Notes: a model not told the origin generated them from the sequence alone. Shown: positions 35,660-44,567, counted from the first letter of the stretch. The stretch: DNA of 47,547 nucleotides from Pseudoselenomonas ruminantium (GCF_900113715.1 NZ_FOQK01000025.1:1-47547); one strand, 5' to 3'. Made by a program: numbers and translations.

Positions 35660-36938
35660 GGGTAGCTGTCTCTCCTATCGTATCAAGTTTGAATAGCGAA
35701 CGCATCGCATCGATATAGAACTCCTCCTGCGGCGTTCCCGCCGAAGCATTGAGTTTCATCATCGGCATGCGCAGGATCTTGCGCACAATCATACGGGTCA
35801 TGTGCTCGATCTGACGCTGCTCCTCCGGTGTGAGATCCGGCAGCTTCGAGCTCGCCCGCTTGATCTCCCGCTGCCGGATGCGCTCGCAGCGCTCCGAAAG
35901 CAAGGCCATCAGCGGCCGGAACGAAAGGTACTGGAACTTGTCCTCGATGGAAAGGACTTCCTCTTCGATGATGTCCTTGGCCTGCTCAGCTTCCTCACGG
36001 CGCTCCTGGATATGCTCGTCGACGACTTCCTCCAGTGCATCAATGTTGTAAAGCGTGACGCCCTTGATGTCTCCGACATCTGGGTCGACATCGCGCGGAA
36101 CGGCGATATCGATGAGGAACAGATGGCGTCCACGGCGCTTCGTCATGAGCTGGCGCGTCTCCCAGGGCTTGATGACGTAATGCGGCGCTCCCGTCGAAGT
36201 CACAATGACATCGACATCCACGGCCTGCTTCATGGCCTCTTCAAACGGGATGGCCTCGCCATCGAACCTTTCAGCCAGCTGCTCGGCACGGTCGAAATGA
36301 CGATTGGTCACATATATCTTCTTGACCCCATGTGCCACCAGATGCTGTGCCGTGAGCTCAGCCATCTTGCCCGCTCCGAAGATGAGTGCATTCGAGCCTT
36401 CAAGACCATCGAGCTCCTTGCGCGCAAGCTCGACAGCCGCATAGCTTATCGAAACCGAATTATACTGGATGCGGGTTTCCGTGCGCACGCGCTTGCCCGT
36501 GGCAATCGCGCGATGGAACAGGGTATTCAGCACCGTACTCGTCGTGCCAGCCTCACGGCCCAAAGCATAGGCCTCCTTGACCTGGGAGAGTATCTGACCC
36601 TCTCCCAGCACCAGTGAATCCAGACTGGATGCTACGCGGAACAGATGGCGGATGCAATCCTCATGTGCATAATGGTAGAGATACTCATCGATGTTTTCCT
36701 CGTTGCCCGTAAGGTCGAACAAGAACTGCTTCAGCGTCGGCAGCTCCTGCCGCACATCATCTACCACCGCATACATCTCGCTGCGGTTGCAAGTCGATAA
36801 CACAACTGCCTCGAGCAGGCCTTCATATTCATTAAGATTCGCCAGGCCATTGCGCACCGCCTGCTTAGGAATCGAAAACCGCTCGCGCACATCTACGGGC
36901 GCTGTCTTATGGTTTAATCCCAGCATCAGTAATTCCAT
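35619..36938 (-). CDS. hemA: Glutamyl-tRNA reductase
   Basis: 439 aa. N-terminal LGLNHKTAPVDVRER, catalytic C50 in VVLSTCNRSEMYA, GEGQILSQVKEAY, NADPH-binding FGAGKMAELTAQHL, and a C-terminal helical dimerisation domain. Reduces Glu-tRNA to glutamate-1-semialdehyde, the committed step of the C5 route. The end runs 41 bases into hemC and the start overlaps the preceding gene by 32 bases, so translation of these three genes is tightly linked. Confidence 0.97.
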   Translation of the reverse strand: MELLMLGLNHKTAPVDVRERFSIPKQAVRNGLANLNEYEGLLEAVVLSTCNRSEMYAVVDDVRQELPTLKQFLFDLTGNEENIDEYLYHYAHEDCIRHLFRVASSLDSLVLGEGQILSQVKEAYALGREAGTTSTVLNTLFHRAIATGKRVRTETRIQYNSVSISYAAVELARKELDGLEGSNALIFGAGKMAELTAQHLVAHGVKKIYVTNRHFDRAEQLAERFDGEAIPFEEAMKQAVDVDVIVTSTGAPHYVIKPWETRQLMTKRRGRHLFLIDIAVPRDVDPDVGDIKGVTLYNIDALEEVVDEHIQERREEAEQAKDIIEEEVLSIEDKFQYLSFRPLMALLSERCERIRQREIKRASSKLPDLTPEEQRQIEHMTRMIVRKILRMPMMKLNASAGTPQEEFYIDAMRSLFKLDTIGETATREERHHHYRYAEQ

Positions 36939-37554
36939 GTCTTATCTCATCCTCCGCCTGGCGAAGCTCGCCAGCTCTCACTAAATCTATAATCTGTTGG
37001 TTGAGCACCTGCCGCCATAACTGCTGATGGGTATCACTGCCACCAGGCACTTGCTTGATTTCAGCCCGCAGCTTTGCCAGCCAGTCCATGAACGCTGTAA
37101 AGCTTTCAGGATATTCCTGCTCCAGCCGCTCACGCAGGAGCCGGGAAAACGCCGGGCTGCCGCCGCCTGTCGACACAGTCAGCAGCAGATCGCCACGCTG
37201 CACGCGCGATGGCACTTGAAAATCCGTGATCTCAGGCTGCGCAGCAGCATTGACCAGCGCCCCCAGCGACCGCGCTTCTGCGGCGGCCTGCCGATTGACT
37301 GCTGGCACATCTGCCGTGCAGAAAACCAATAAGGGGCACAGCTTCTGCAGGCTGCCAGGACGGTACTCTTCCTGCCGCCAGCAAAGCAGCCGCTGCTCAG
37401 CCAGCTGCCTGAGGCCTGCGGTCGCCTCCGGAGCGATGACCGTCACACGCGCACCAGCCGCCAGCAATCCCTGCGCCTTGCGCTCCGCCACACGGCCACC
37501 GCCTATGATGGCACAGACCTTGGCGGACAGTTCCAGATTCAATGGATAAAGCAT
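36907..37554 (-). CDS. Precorrin-2 dehydrogenase (sirohaem synthase N-terminal type)
   Basis: 215 aa. Rossmann part YPLNLELSAKVCAIIGGGRVAERKAQGLLAAGARVTVIAP, then NAAAQPEITDFQVPSRVQRGDLLLTVSTGGGSPAFSRLLRERLEQ. Matches the dehydrogenase/ferrochelatase domain of CysG (Met8/SirC family). Oxidises precorrin-2 to sirohydrochlorin and may insert iron. First gene of the operon; with the SUMT domain it forms the sirohaem branch. Confidence 0.9.
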   Translation of the reverse strand: MLYPLNLELSAKVCAIIGGGRVAERKAQGLLAAGARVTVIAPEATAGLRQLAEQRLLCWRQEEYRPGSLQKLCPLLVFCTADVPAVNRQAAAEARSLGALVNAAAQPEITDFQVPSRVQRGDLLLTVSTGGGSPAFSRLLRERLEQEYPESFTAFMDWLAKLRAEIKQVPGGSDTHQQLWRQVLNQQIIDLVRAGELRQAEDEIRHGITDAGIKP

Positions 37555-37575
37555 CTGCCGTCCCTGCTTTCCTGA

Positions 37576-37627
37576 ATGAATATCAATTACGAATTTGATT
37601 CATTTTTAATACACTTCTATTATTATA
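37576..37627 (-). promoter_or_regulatory. Putative hem operon promoter and operator
   Basis: Minus strand -10 TATAAT (37622-37627), with no good -35 (the 17-base position is a T-run of the preceding terminator). Between it and the first gene is an imperfect inverted repeat, ATGAAT...ATTCAT (37576-37603), with AT-rich arms, which could bind a Fur/PerR-like or other regulator. Evidence is sequence symmetry only. Confidence 0.4.
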
Positions 37628-37641
37628 CTCCATCTCTGCGC

Positions 37642-37677
37642 AAAAAAAAAGGAGATACCCGACCGGATATCTTCCTT
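37642..37677 (-). terminator. Terminator after the response regulator gene
   Basis: Imperfect hairpin (AAGGAGATA... paired with ...TATCTTCCTT) followed by nine T on the minus strand, about 20 bases past the stop. Confidence 0.8.
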
Positions 37678-37696
37678 CATTCGCACGTATTTCTTA

Positions 37697-38368
37697 TCAA
37701 TCCAACGATATGATCTTGTTCTTGAGCACATAAACCAGCGCCTGCGTGCGGTCATTGACCTTGAGCTTGTGGAAAATGCTCGTCAGATGATTCTTAACCG
37801 TCTTCTCGCTGAGGCCCAAGGCCTTGCCGATATCCTGATTCGAAAAGCCCTTGGCAATGCACTCAAGCACATCCATCTCGCGAGCCGTCAGACGTTCCCC
37901 ACGGCTCTCGTCGAGCATTTCGCGCGCCTTTGTCTCCACATCGTCCGACAGCGACAAGCTGCCGAACAAGCGCTCAGCCAGTTTCGGATAGACGAAGGCA
38001 TTGCCCTCATTGACCACATGGATGGCCTTGACGAGCACCGAGGGCTCGACATCCTTGAGCAGATAGCCCAGCGCACCGTTCTTGAGCAGCTCCAGCACAT
38101 AGTTGTCGCTGTCATGGATTGTCAGTGCAATGATCTTCGTCGGACAATCTGCCTGTTTGAGCTGGCGTGCGACTTCGAGCCCGCTGAGCCCCGGCATGTT
38201 AAGATCCAGCAGCAGTACATCCGGCTGGAGCATCAGCGTCCGCGCCAATGTTTCCTGCCCATCCTCTGCTTCGCCGATGACCTCCAAATCATCCTCGAAA
38301 TTCAATACACGCTTGATGCCTTGTCGCAGAAGCGCATGGTCATCTGCAATCAAAATCTTAATCGCCAT
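37697..38368 (-). CDS. LuxR/NarL-type response regulator
   Basis: 223 aa. Receiver domain 1-120: acidic D9/D10, phosphorylation site D55 in LLLDLNMPGLSG, lysine in GYLLKDVEPS. LuxR-type helix-turn-helix about 155-215 (RLTAREMDVLECIAKGFSNQDIGKALGLSEKTVKNHLTSIFHKLKVNDRTQALV). A DegU/NarL-like transcription factor. No histidine kinase is adjacent. It starts 12 bases after the secretin gene, so it is likely co-transcribed with the pilus-like genes and may control that or a surface programme. Confidence 0.93.
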   Translation of the reverse strand: MAIKILIADDHALLRQGIKRVLNFEDDLEVIGEAEDGQETLARTLMLQPDVLLLDLNMPGLSGLEVARQLKQADCPTKIIALTIHDSDNYVLELLKNGALGYLLKDVEPSVLVKAIHVVNEGNAFVYPKLAERLFGSLSLSDDVETKAREMLDESRGERLTAREMDVLECIAKGFSNQDIGKALGLSEKTVKNHLTSIFHKLKVNDRTQALVYVLKNKIISLD

Positions 38369-38380
38369 AACTGTTCTCCT

Positions 38381-39742
38381 TTACGTTTCCGGTTGACCTG
38401 TATCCCTTATCCCACCAGAATCTCCTAATATATGCGCCGTCAGGAAGATCATGATTTCTGACTCCGTACGGCTATGTTTCAGATTGCGAAAAAATTGTCC
38501 TAAGATAGGAATGTCCCCCAGGATTGGGATCTTGCTGAGCGAATGCGATTCCTCGCTGCCAATGAGACCACCAATCACCATCGTCTCGCCATCCCGCAGA
38601 CGCACATGGGTATCCGCGCTGCGCTTCTGGAAACGATACGCCTTGATGTCATTGACAAACAACGGCGTGCTGACCTCTGTGTGGACTTCCGCCGTGATCT
38701 GGCGGTCCTCATTCACCCGTGGCGTGCAGCGCAGGATAATCCCCGCCTGCCGATAGGTCATCGTCGTTGTCGTCGCCGCATCCGTAACCGATTGCGTCGG
38801 CACAGGGACTTCGCCGCCGATATTGATGACGGCCTCGTGCCCCTGCAGCGTCGTTATATTCGGACGCGCCAGGATCTTAGCCTTGCCATCTGTGAGCAGT
38901 GCATTGAGTTTGGCTGCAAAATAGAATTCAAAGGGCTGCCCCTCAGGGCCATGTCCAAACTGGATGATTCCCGGCACTTGCTCCTTGCCATCCCATTGCC
39001 GCCGGACTTCCGTCTCTACGCGCTCATTATCCTTCCCCACATGATACCAGCGCTTATGCGACTCCGGATACTGCGGCAGCTTCGACCACTGCCACTCTAT
39101 GCCCAATTCCTTGGAGGCATTGCGCGATAGAGCTACGACCTTGGCTTCCAAGGACACCTGCTCAGCGGGTACGTCCAACTCCTGCAGCAAAGCTTCCAGT
39201 GCCTGTGCCTCTGTGGCCGTACTATAGAAGACTACATCGCCTGTCGTTTCATTGACCAGCGCCAGTTTCTCCTCCTGTCCCGCAGCATCCGCTTTAGACT
39301 CTTTTTTCTTACCGTTATCAGTATTTAGATTCAACGCCGAATCCTTTTTTCCTGCCGCTTGCAGTGACAAATTTACAACTTGCGCCAAATCGTGCGGATT
39401 GGCGTACTTCGCCCTGTAAACATGCATACTGCGCAGGCTGGCTGCCCGCGCAGCAGTCGTCACCAGATACTCGTTGCCCTCCCGGACAACCAGCAGCCCC
39501 TTGGCTGCGGCCACCAGCTGCAGGACGCGTTCCGGCTCATCTGTGAGCGATAGCGTCACAGCTCCCGTCACCGCATCATCGAGCACCAGGTTGAAGTTTC
39601 CCATGCGCGCAGCCGACAACAGTACGGCGCGCACATCACCATCAACCACCTGTACCTGCATCGGTTCAGCCTTTGCGCCTGACAGCAGCAGGCTGAAGAT
39701 CATCCCTTGCACCAGCAAGCATTTCTGCCACAGTTTCATCAT
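38381..39742 (-). CDS. PilQ-like type IV pilus secretin
   Basis: 453 aa, shorter than classical PilQ. Signal peptide 1-25 (LLLSGAKA-EP). A small N-terminal STN-like domain (about 27-90; VDGDVRAVLLSAARMGNFNLVLDDAVTGAVTLSL). An N1-type domain (about 103-195) with a Lys/Asp-rich insert (KKDSALNLNTDNGKKK). Then the secretin barrel domain (about 200-445; VSLEAKVVALSRNASKELGIEW, ILARPNITTLQGHEAVINIGGEVPV, GIILRCTPRV, GLIGSEESHSLSKIPILGDIPILGQFF). Oligomers form an outer-membrane channel for a type IV pilus, a type II secretion system or DNA uptake. The partner upstream is PilP-like. No AMIN domain is visible. Confidence 0.92.
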   Translation of the reverse strand: MMKLWQKCLLVQGMIFSLLLSGAKAEPMQVQVVDGDVRAVLLSAARMGNFNLVLDDAVTGAVTLSLTDEPERVLQLVAAAKGLLVVREGNEYLVTTAARAASLRSMHVYRAKYANPHDLAQVVNLSLQAAGKKDSALNLNTDNGKKKESKADAAGQEEKLALVNETTGDVVFYSTATEAQALEALLQELDVPAEQVSLEAKVVALSRNASKELGIEWQWSKLPQYPESHKRWYHVGKDNERVETEVRRQWDGKEQVPGIIQFGHGPEGQPFEFYFAAKLNALLTDGKAKILARPNITTLQGHEAVINIGGEVPVPTQSVTDAATTTTMTYRQAGIILRCTPRVNEDRQITAEVHTEVSTPLFVNDIKAYRFQKRSADTHVRLRDGETMVIGGLIGSEESHSLSKIPILGDIPILGQFFRNLKHSRTESEIMIFLTAHILGDSGGIRDTGQPET

Positions 39743-39749
39743 CGTTTCC

Positions 39750-40280
39750 TCATCTCAGAGCCGGCAGGGACAAAACCAGACGTTTTTCCCGCCCGTCCTT
39801 CTGCATCACAACACTATCCTGGTCAATCGCCACCACACGCCATGCCTGACAGGTCTCGCCAACAGCCACAGCCACAGTTGTTCCCTGTATCCGCAGCAGC
39901 GCCAGGCAGCGGCTTTCCGTCTGCATGACACCGCATAACTCGGGTTCCGCCAGCCCCCCTGGCTCAGATGGCGCTGCTGCTGGCGGCGGCGATAGCGACG
40001 TTTCAGCGGGCAGCGGCTGCCCAGCAGGTATCACAACCGCCTTTCCCTGCTCAGCCGCAGTCTCATGTGCCAGCGTGAAGGGATTGCGCACTTCACTGCC
40101 GGCCTGTGCCAGCGCCAAGCCCTGCACTGGCCTGTGGCCAGTCTCTGGCTCACTTGCCGTCTCAGGAGCCGTCTCCACGGGAATCTCCTCCGGCTCGCCC
40201 GCATACAGGATCCCTGCCCCAGCCACCAAGGACGTCACCAGCAATACCATCAGTCTCTGCTTGTCACTCTGTAGGTCCAT
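39750..40280 (-). CDS. PilP/GspC-like inner-membrane protein
   Basis: 176 aa from the ATG at 40280, with GAGGTGG eight bases upstream. One membrane segment (about 11-29; MVLLVTSLVAGAGILYAG), an acidic Pro-rich linker (30-100), and a C-terminal beta domain (about 112-175; LCGVMQTESRCLALLRIQGTTVAVAVGETCQAWRVVAIDQDSVVMQKDG) with the V-G-E...V..I..D.V pattern of PilP and GspC HR domains. Those proteins link inner-membrane complexes to the secretin. It ends seven bases before the secretin gene. Two cysteines (near 114 and 123) may form a disulfide. Family assignment rests on pattern and position. Confidence 0.72.
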   Translation of the reverse strand: MDLQSDKQRLMVLLVTSLVAGAGILYAGEPEEIPVETAPETASEPETGHRPVQGLALAQAGSEVRNPFTLAHETAAEQGKAVVIPAGQPLPAETSLSPPPAAAPSEPGGLAEPELCGVMQTESRCLALLRIQGTTVAVAVGETCQAWRVVAIDQDSVVMQKDGREKRLVLSLPALR

Positions 40281-40390
40281 AAGCGATTCCACCTCTTTTG
40301 TCCGCGCATAATGGACTTTCCTTTTTTTATTATAGCCAAGCAGAATCTTGTTGTATAGTGTTTTTGCTTATTTACATTGCAACGATAACG

Positions 40391-40425
40391 AAAAAGAAGA
40401 ACTTCCTCCATGGAGGAAGTTCTTC
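40391..40425 (-). terminator. Terminator of pgi
   Basis: A perfect 30-base palindrome (40396-40425) followed by T5 on the minus strand, 19 bases after the pgi stop. Confidence 0.93.
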
Positions 40426-40443
40426 CCGACTCCGTTACAGGAA

Positions 40444-41904
40444 TTATTTCTGGTTCTTCGCCTTGCACTCTGCGAGTTTCGGTCCCATGATGCGTTTGTA
40501 GGACTCAACACCCGGCTGGTCGAACGCATCGACATCAGCCAGCTCACCCTCATAAGCAACCGACATAGCCAGCATGTAGAGGAGCTCGCCGAGATGATAA
40601 GCATCGAGCTTCGGCAGCGTGAAGCAAGCATTGTAGCGCTTGTTGGAAGCCAACGCATCCGCATTGGACTGACGTGCCACCTCAAGCGCCTGTCCCATCG
40701 TCACGCCGGAAATGTCCGCGAGCTTCTGAGCCTCAGGGAATACATTCGGAATCTCAAGGTCATTCTCCCAGTTTTCGAGGCGGATGAACTGGACAACCTT
40801 ATCGAGCTTGCCTTCCTGATGCTGCTGCGTCTGGGAATGCATGTCCGTCGTACCGACAGCAACGAGCGGCGTACGGCCATAGCATACTTCCTTGCCCTCT
40901 TTATTGTACTGCTTGCCGAGGGACTCAGCCAGCAGCTGGATGTACCACTCCGAAACGGATTTGAGGTAATCACCATACGGCATCATGACCTCAATGTCAC
41001 GGCCATGTTTCTCAGCAGCAGCGAACTTCAATGCCGCATTGAGCATAGCCGGGTTCTGCCAGATATCGTCGTTCTGGCAAGCCTTGTCCATATCCTTGGC
41101 ACCGTCGAGGAATGCCTGGATGTCAAAGCCGATGCAGGCAGCCAGCGTCAGGCCGACCTCGCAGAAGATCGAGAAGCGCCCGCCGACACCGTCTGGTACA
41201 GCATACTGCGGCCAGCCTTTTTCGATAGCCAGCTTCTTCAGCAGCGTCTGTTTCTCCATGTTCGGATCCGTTACCGCTACGACCTCGACATCGATGCCCT
41301 CAAACTTCTGCAGGGCATCATAGATGACCATGAAGTTCGACATCGTATCGAGCGTGCCGCCGGATTTCGAGATGACGAGCAGCAGTACCTTGAGATTGCG
41401 TTTCTCATGGCTCTGCGTGATGGCAGCCGAGCTCTTCAGATAGTGGATGATATCGCCCGTGCGGCGCGGATCGATGTTCTGGCCGCTGAATACAACTTTC
41501 GGGAAGCCGTTGCGCTCCTCTTTGGACATCGCATTCCAGAACTCGCCGCAATGGACATCAAAGAGAACCTTGTCACCAAGATAAGAGCCGCCGATACCCA
41601 GCGAAACCACAACATCCACATTGTCCTTGACATGGTCTGTGAGCTCCTGCAGGTGCTTCATCGAACTCGGGCTGTTCAGATGGCCCTCTTCGATATACGG
41701 CAGCTGGCTGAACAGAACTTTCTCCGGCTCACCATCCTTTGACAGATGCGCACGGATGAAGCCCGTCTCACGCATAACCTTCATTGCCTCATGGGCTTTC
41801 TTCAGATCTTCCTCGTAGCTCTTGAGATCTGCCTCGGTGACTTTGCCTTCACCATACAGGTTATCGTAGTCAAAAGTAAAGCCGGATTTCAGTTTCAAAC
41901 TCAT
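40444..41904 (-). CDS. pgi: Glucose-6-phosphate isomerase
   Basis: 486 aa from the ATG at 41904, with AGAGGAG upstream; the frame extends to 41982 without a start signal. SIS fold: SLGIGGSYLGDKVLFD, VISKSGGTLDTMSNFMV, VPDGVGGRFSIFCEVGL, QQHQEGKLDK, and the C-terminal FDQPGVESYKRIMGPKLAE. Interconverts glucose-6-phosphate and fructose-6-phosphate. Monocistronic with consensus promoter; connects the phospho-beta-glucosidase product to glycolysis. Confidence 0.96.
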   Translation of the reverse strand: MSLKLKSGFTFDYDNLYGEGKVTEADLKSYEEDLKKAHEAMKVMRETGFIRAHLSKDGEPEKVLFSQLPYIEEGHLNSPSSMKHLQELTDHVKDNVDVVVSLGIGGSYLGDKVLFDVHCGEFWNAMSKEERNGFPKVVFSGQNIDPRRTGDIIHYLKSSAAITQSHEKRNLKVLLLVISKSGGTLDTMSNFMVIYDALQKFEGIDVEVVAVTDPNMEKQTLLKKLAIEKGWPQYAVPDGVGGRFSIFCEVGLTLAACIGFDIQAFLDGAKDMDKACQNDDIWQNPAMLNAALKFAAAEKHGRDIEVMMPYGDYLKSVSEWYIQLLAESLGKQYNKEGKEVCYGRTPLVAVGTTDMHSQTQQHQEGKLDKVVQFIRLENWENDLEIPNVFPEAQKLADISGVTMGQALEVARQSNADALASNKRYNACFTLPKLDAYHLGELLYMLAMSVAYEGELADVDAFDQPGVESYKRIMGPKLAECKAKNQK

Positions 41905-42003
41905 GCTCGTCAACACTCCTCTTTGTGCCCCATTTCCGGTGCAAATCGTTGCAACCAAGCAAAATGCAGGCGTTAAAATCACTTATTGTTCCATACGTGA
42001 TTA

Positions 42004-42032
42004 TTATAACGAACCAGTTTCTCTTAGTCAAT
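42004..42032 (-). promoter_or_regulatory. Promoter of pgi
   Basis: Minus strand: -35 TTGACT (42027-42032), 17-base spacer, perfect -10 TATAAT (42004-42009), about 100 bases before the start. Confidence 0.85.
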
Positions 42033-42101
42033 ATCGAATCAAGACGGTTTCGGTTCTCTTGAAACAATATTCCAAAATCAGGAACACCGGGCCTGCCACA
42101 T

Positions 42102-42137
42102 AAAAATGCCATCGCCCAGTTCCCTGGACGGTGGCAT
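42102..42137 (-). terminator. Terminator after the phosphohexomutase remnant
   Basis: Hairpin with outer TGCCA/TGGCA and inner CCAG/CTGG pairs around a 4-base loop, then T-run on the minus strand, 18 bases after the stop. Confidence 0.75.
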
Positions 42138-42155
42138 CCTTCATCATTTTTCGTT

Positions 42156-42755
42156 TCAACAGCGTGCTGCCTTGAGCCGCTCCGCAATATCCTGCCAGGA
42201 AAATGCCTCCGCAGCCAAAAGCTCCGATAGCTTCTTCCCCTGGGAACGCGCGAGCAGTTCAAGCACCAGCAGCCAGACCAGCATACCGCGCTCGCCGCAC
42301 TCCCCAGGAATGCAACGGCCAGTTTCATCAAACAAGCAGCAGCGCCCCAGGTCGAGATCCCAAAGGACGCCCATATCCGCCTCCTGCTCGCGTACAGCTG
42401 CAGCCGTAGCCGCCCGCATACCATCATCGGCTGAATCTGGCACGCCGTAGGGGAAACTGCGGTCAAACACGTTGTTGACCTTCACGATATCAAACGGCAG
42501 CTTCTTTTCCAGTGCATTGATGATCGGTCCAGCCGGGCCATTGACCGTATTGGCCACGACCTTGTAGGGCTTGAGCTTGTCCCCATCGACATACGCGAGC
42601 AGTCCGTCCACATATGCCTGCATGACATCGACGTCAACCACCTCAGCCGTTCCATCGTTGTCGGCATCAAAATCGCTGGCGGCAATCTTCTTCTCAAGCT
42701 CTCTGAGGTCATATACCTCCTGAACCAAACGAACCTCTTTACTGACTGAATCCAT
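42156..42755 (-). CDS. Stand-alone degenerate phosphohexomutase domain
   Basis: 199 aa from the ATG at 42755 (GAGGTG six bases upstream). It resembles only the middle of a phosphomannomutase/phosphoglucomutase: YVDGDKLKPYKVVANTVNGPAGPIINALEKKLPFDIV, FPYGVPDS, and TAAAVREQEADMGVLWDLDLGRCCLFDETG. The active-site serine domain and the two C-terminal domains are missing. The metal loop, normally D-G-D-x-D-R, is D-L-D-L-G-R (133-138), with one metal ligand replaced by Gly, so mutase activity is very unlikely. The frame is intact and has its own ribosome site and terminator, so it may be a retained protein with another role rather than plain decay. The complete mutase lies 27 bases upstream. Confidence 0.7.
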   Translation of the reverse strand: MDSVSKEVRLVQEVYDLRELEKKIAASDFDADNDGTAEVVDVDVMQAYVDGLLAYVDGDKLKPYKVVANTVNGPAGPIINALEKKLPFDIVKVNNVFDRSFPYGVPDSADDGMRAATAAAVREQEADMGVLWDLDLGRCCLFDETGRCIPGECGERGMLVWLLVLELLARSQGKKLSELLAAEAFSWQDIAERLKAARC

Positions 42756-42782
42756 CAAATACACCTCTGTTTAATCCTATTG

Positions 42783-44465
42783 TCATGCCAGCAGCGGCTT
42801 CACAGCCTCTGCCAATTGTTCTTTCACCTGCTTGGCCTCAGCAAGATCCTTGCCCAGCGTCGTGAAGTACGTCTTGATCTTCGGTTCCGTACCGGAGGGA
42901 CGGACTACGACAGTCGAGCCATCATCGAGCGTATAGGTCAGCACATTGGCCTTCGGCAGGCCAGTTTTCTCCGGCTCCGCATAGTCGATGCATGTTGCCA
43001 CCTTGCGGCCCGCAAACTCCGTCGGCGGATTCTTGCGCAGCTCCGCCATGATGCCCTTCATCTTGTCCATACCCGAAAGCCCCGGGAAGGAGAAGGAATC
43101 TACAGCATTGTAGTACCGGCCATACTGCTGGTAGATCTCCTCCAGACGCTGCTTGATAGACGAGCCGATAGAACGGTAGTAAGCTGCCATCTCGCAGATG
43201 AGCATCGACGATACGACCGCATCCTTATCGCGGACATATGGGCCGGCCAGATACCCGTAACTTTCCTCAAAGCCGAAGATGAAGCGGTCTTCTTCGCCCT
43301 TGGCCTCAAGGCCGGCAATCTGATCGCCAATCCACTTGAAGCCTGTGAGCACATGGCGCAGATCGACGCCATAATGCTCAGCGACCTTGTCAGCCAGCGG
43401 CGTCGAAACAATAGACATTGCCGCTACCGGTTTCTCCGGCATAGTGCCTTTCTCCTTGCGGCCCTGGCAGATATAGTCAAGCAGCAGCACACCCATCTCG
43501 TTGCCAGATACGAGCTCATAGGAGCCATCCGCACATTTCATGGCAATACCGACGCGGTCTGCATCCGGGTCAGTGGCGAGCATCAGATCAGCCTGCTCAG
43601 CCTTGGCCAGCTCAAGGCCCTTCGCAAGAGCCTCGAAGATCTCCGGATTCGGATAGCTGCAAGTCGTGAAGTAACCATTCGGATATTCCTGCTCCGGCAC
43701 GATGGTGATATCCGTGATGCCTATATCCTTGAGCACGCGCGTGACCGGCACCAGTCCCGTACCGTTGAGCGGCGAGTAGACCAGCTTGAGTCCAGCCGTC
43801 TTGGCAAGGCCTGGGCGGACCTGACGCGCCTCGATTGCTTCGTAGAAAGCCTGTTTGCAGTCATCGCCGACGAACTGGATCAGGCCCTTCTCGACACCAG
43901 CAGCAAAGCTGATGTATTTCGCTCCAGTCAGTACATCGGTCTTCTGGATCGAGTCGTAGACGACTGCCACCGCATCATCCGTCATCTGGCAGCCATCGGG
44001 CCCATATGCCTTGTAGCCATTGTACTTGGCCGGATTATGCGATGCCGTCACCATGATGCCGGCATTGCACTTGTAGTAGCGCGTAGCGAAGCTCAGTGCC
44101 GGTACTGGCATGAGCTCATCGTAAAGGCGTACCTTGATGCCGTTGGCCGCCAATACGCTGGCTGCCTCGCGCGCAAAGTTCCACCCCTTGAGACGGCTGT
44201 CATAGCTGATAGCTACCGTCTGCGTGCCGCCCTGCGTCTTGACCCAGTCAGCAACGCCCTGGGTAGCCTGGCGCACAACCCAGATGTTCATGCGGTTCGT
44301 GCCAGCTCCCAATACGCCGCGCAAGCCAGCCGTACCGAATTCCAATGCAACCGCAAAGCGATCCTTGATGGCCTCCTCGTCATCGCGGATATCGTCCAAT
44401 TCCTTATTCAGGTCAAAATCCAGAAGATCTGCTGCGGCCCAACGTTTGTACTCATCTTGATACAT
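42783..44465 (-). CDS. Phosphoglucomutase/phosphomannomutase family
   Basis: 560 aa from the ATG at 44465 (AAAGGGATGG upstream). Full four-domain phosphohexomutase: FGTAGLRGVLGAGTNRMN, catalytic serine in GIMVTASHNPAKYNGYK, metal loop LATDPDADRVG, sugar-binding GFEESYGYLAG, phosphate-binding RPSGTEPKIKTYF. The length and sequence match the PgcA-type alpha-phosphoglucomutase of Firmicutes, which links glucose-6-phosphate to glucose-1-phosphate for envelope sugars and glycogen. A degenerate related domain lies downstream. Confidence 0.95.
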   Translation of the reverse strand: MYQDEYKRWAAADLLDFDLNKELDDIRDDEEAIKDRFAVALEFGTAGLRGVLGAGTNRMNIWVVRQATQGVADWVKTQGGTQTVAISYDSRLKGWNFAREAASVLAANGIKVRLYDELMPVPALSFATRYYKCNAGIMVTASHNPAKYNGYKAYGPDGCQMTDDAVAVVYDSIQKTDVLTGAKYISFAAGVEKGLIQFVGDDCKQAFYEAIEARQVRPGLAKTAGLKLVYSPLNGTGLVPVTRVLKDIGITDITIVPEQEYPNGYFTTCSYPNPEIFEALAKGLELAKAEQADLMLATDPDADRVGIAMKCADGSYELVSGNEMGVLLLDYICQGRKEKGTMPEKPVAAMSIVSTPLADKVAEHYGVDLRHVLTGFKWIGDQIAGLEAKGEEDRFIFGFEESYGYLAGPYVRDKDAVVSSMLICEMAAYYRSIGSSIKQRLEEIYQQYGRYYNAVDSFSFPGLSGMDKMKGIMAELRKNPPTEFAGRKVATCIDYAEPEKTGLPKANVLTYTLDDGSTVVVRPSGTEPKIKTYFTTLGKDLAEAKQVKEQLAEAVKPLLA

Positions 44466-44567
44466 AATTAATCCATCCCTTTCATGAATCGGTTGATCTG
44501 GCATTATGAATACATTAACCCATCCATTTACTTCGACACCCAGCCGCAAATCCCTGCTAAACAAGGA

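Noticed and set aside
42780-44471. A 563-codon open frame on the plus strand
   Set aside because: Antisense to the complete phosphohexomutase gene, which has all catalytic motifs.
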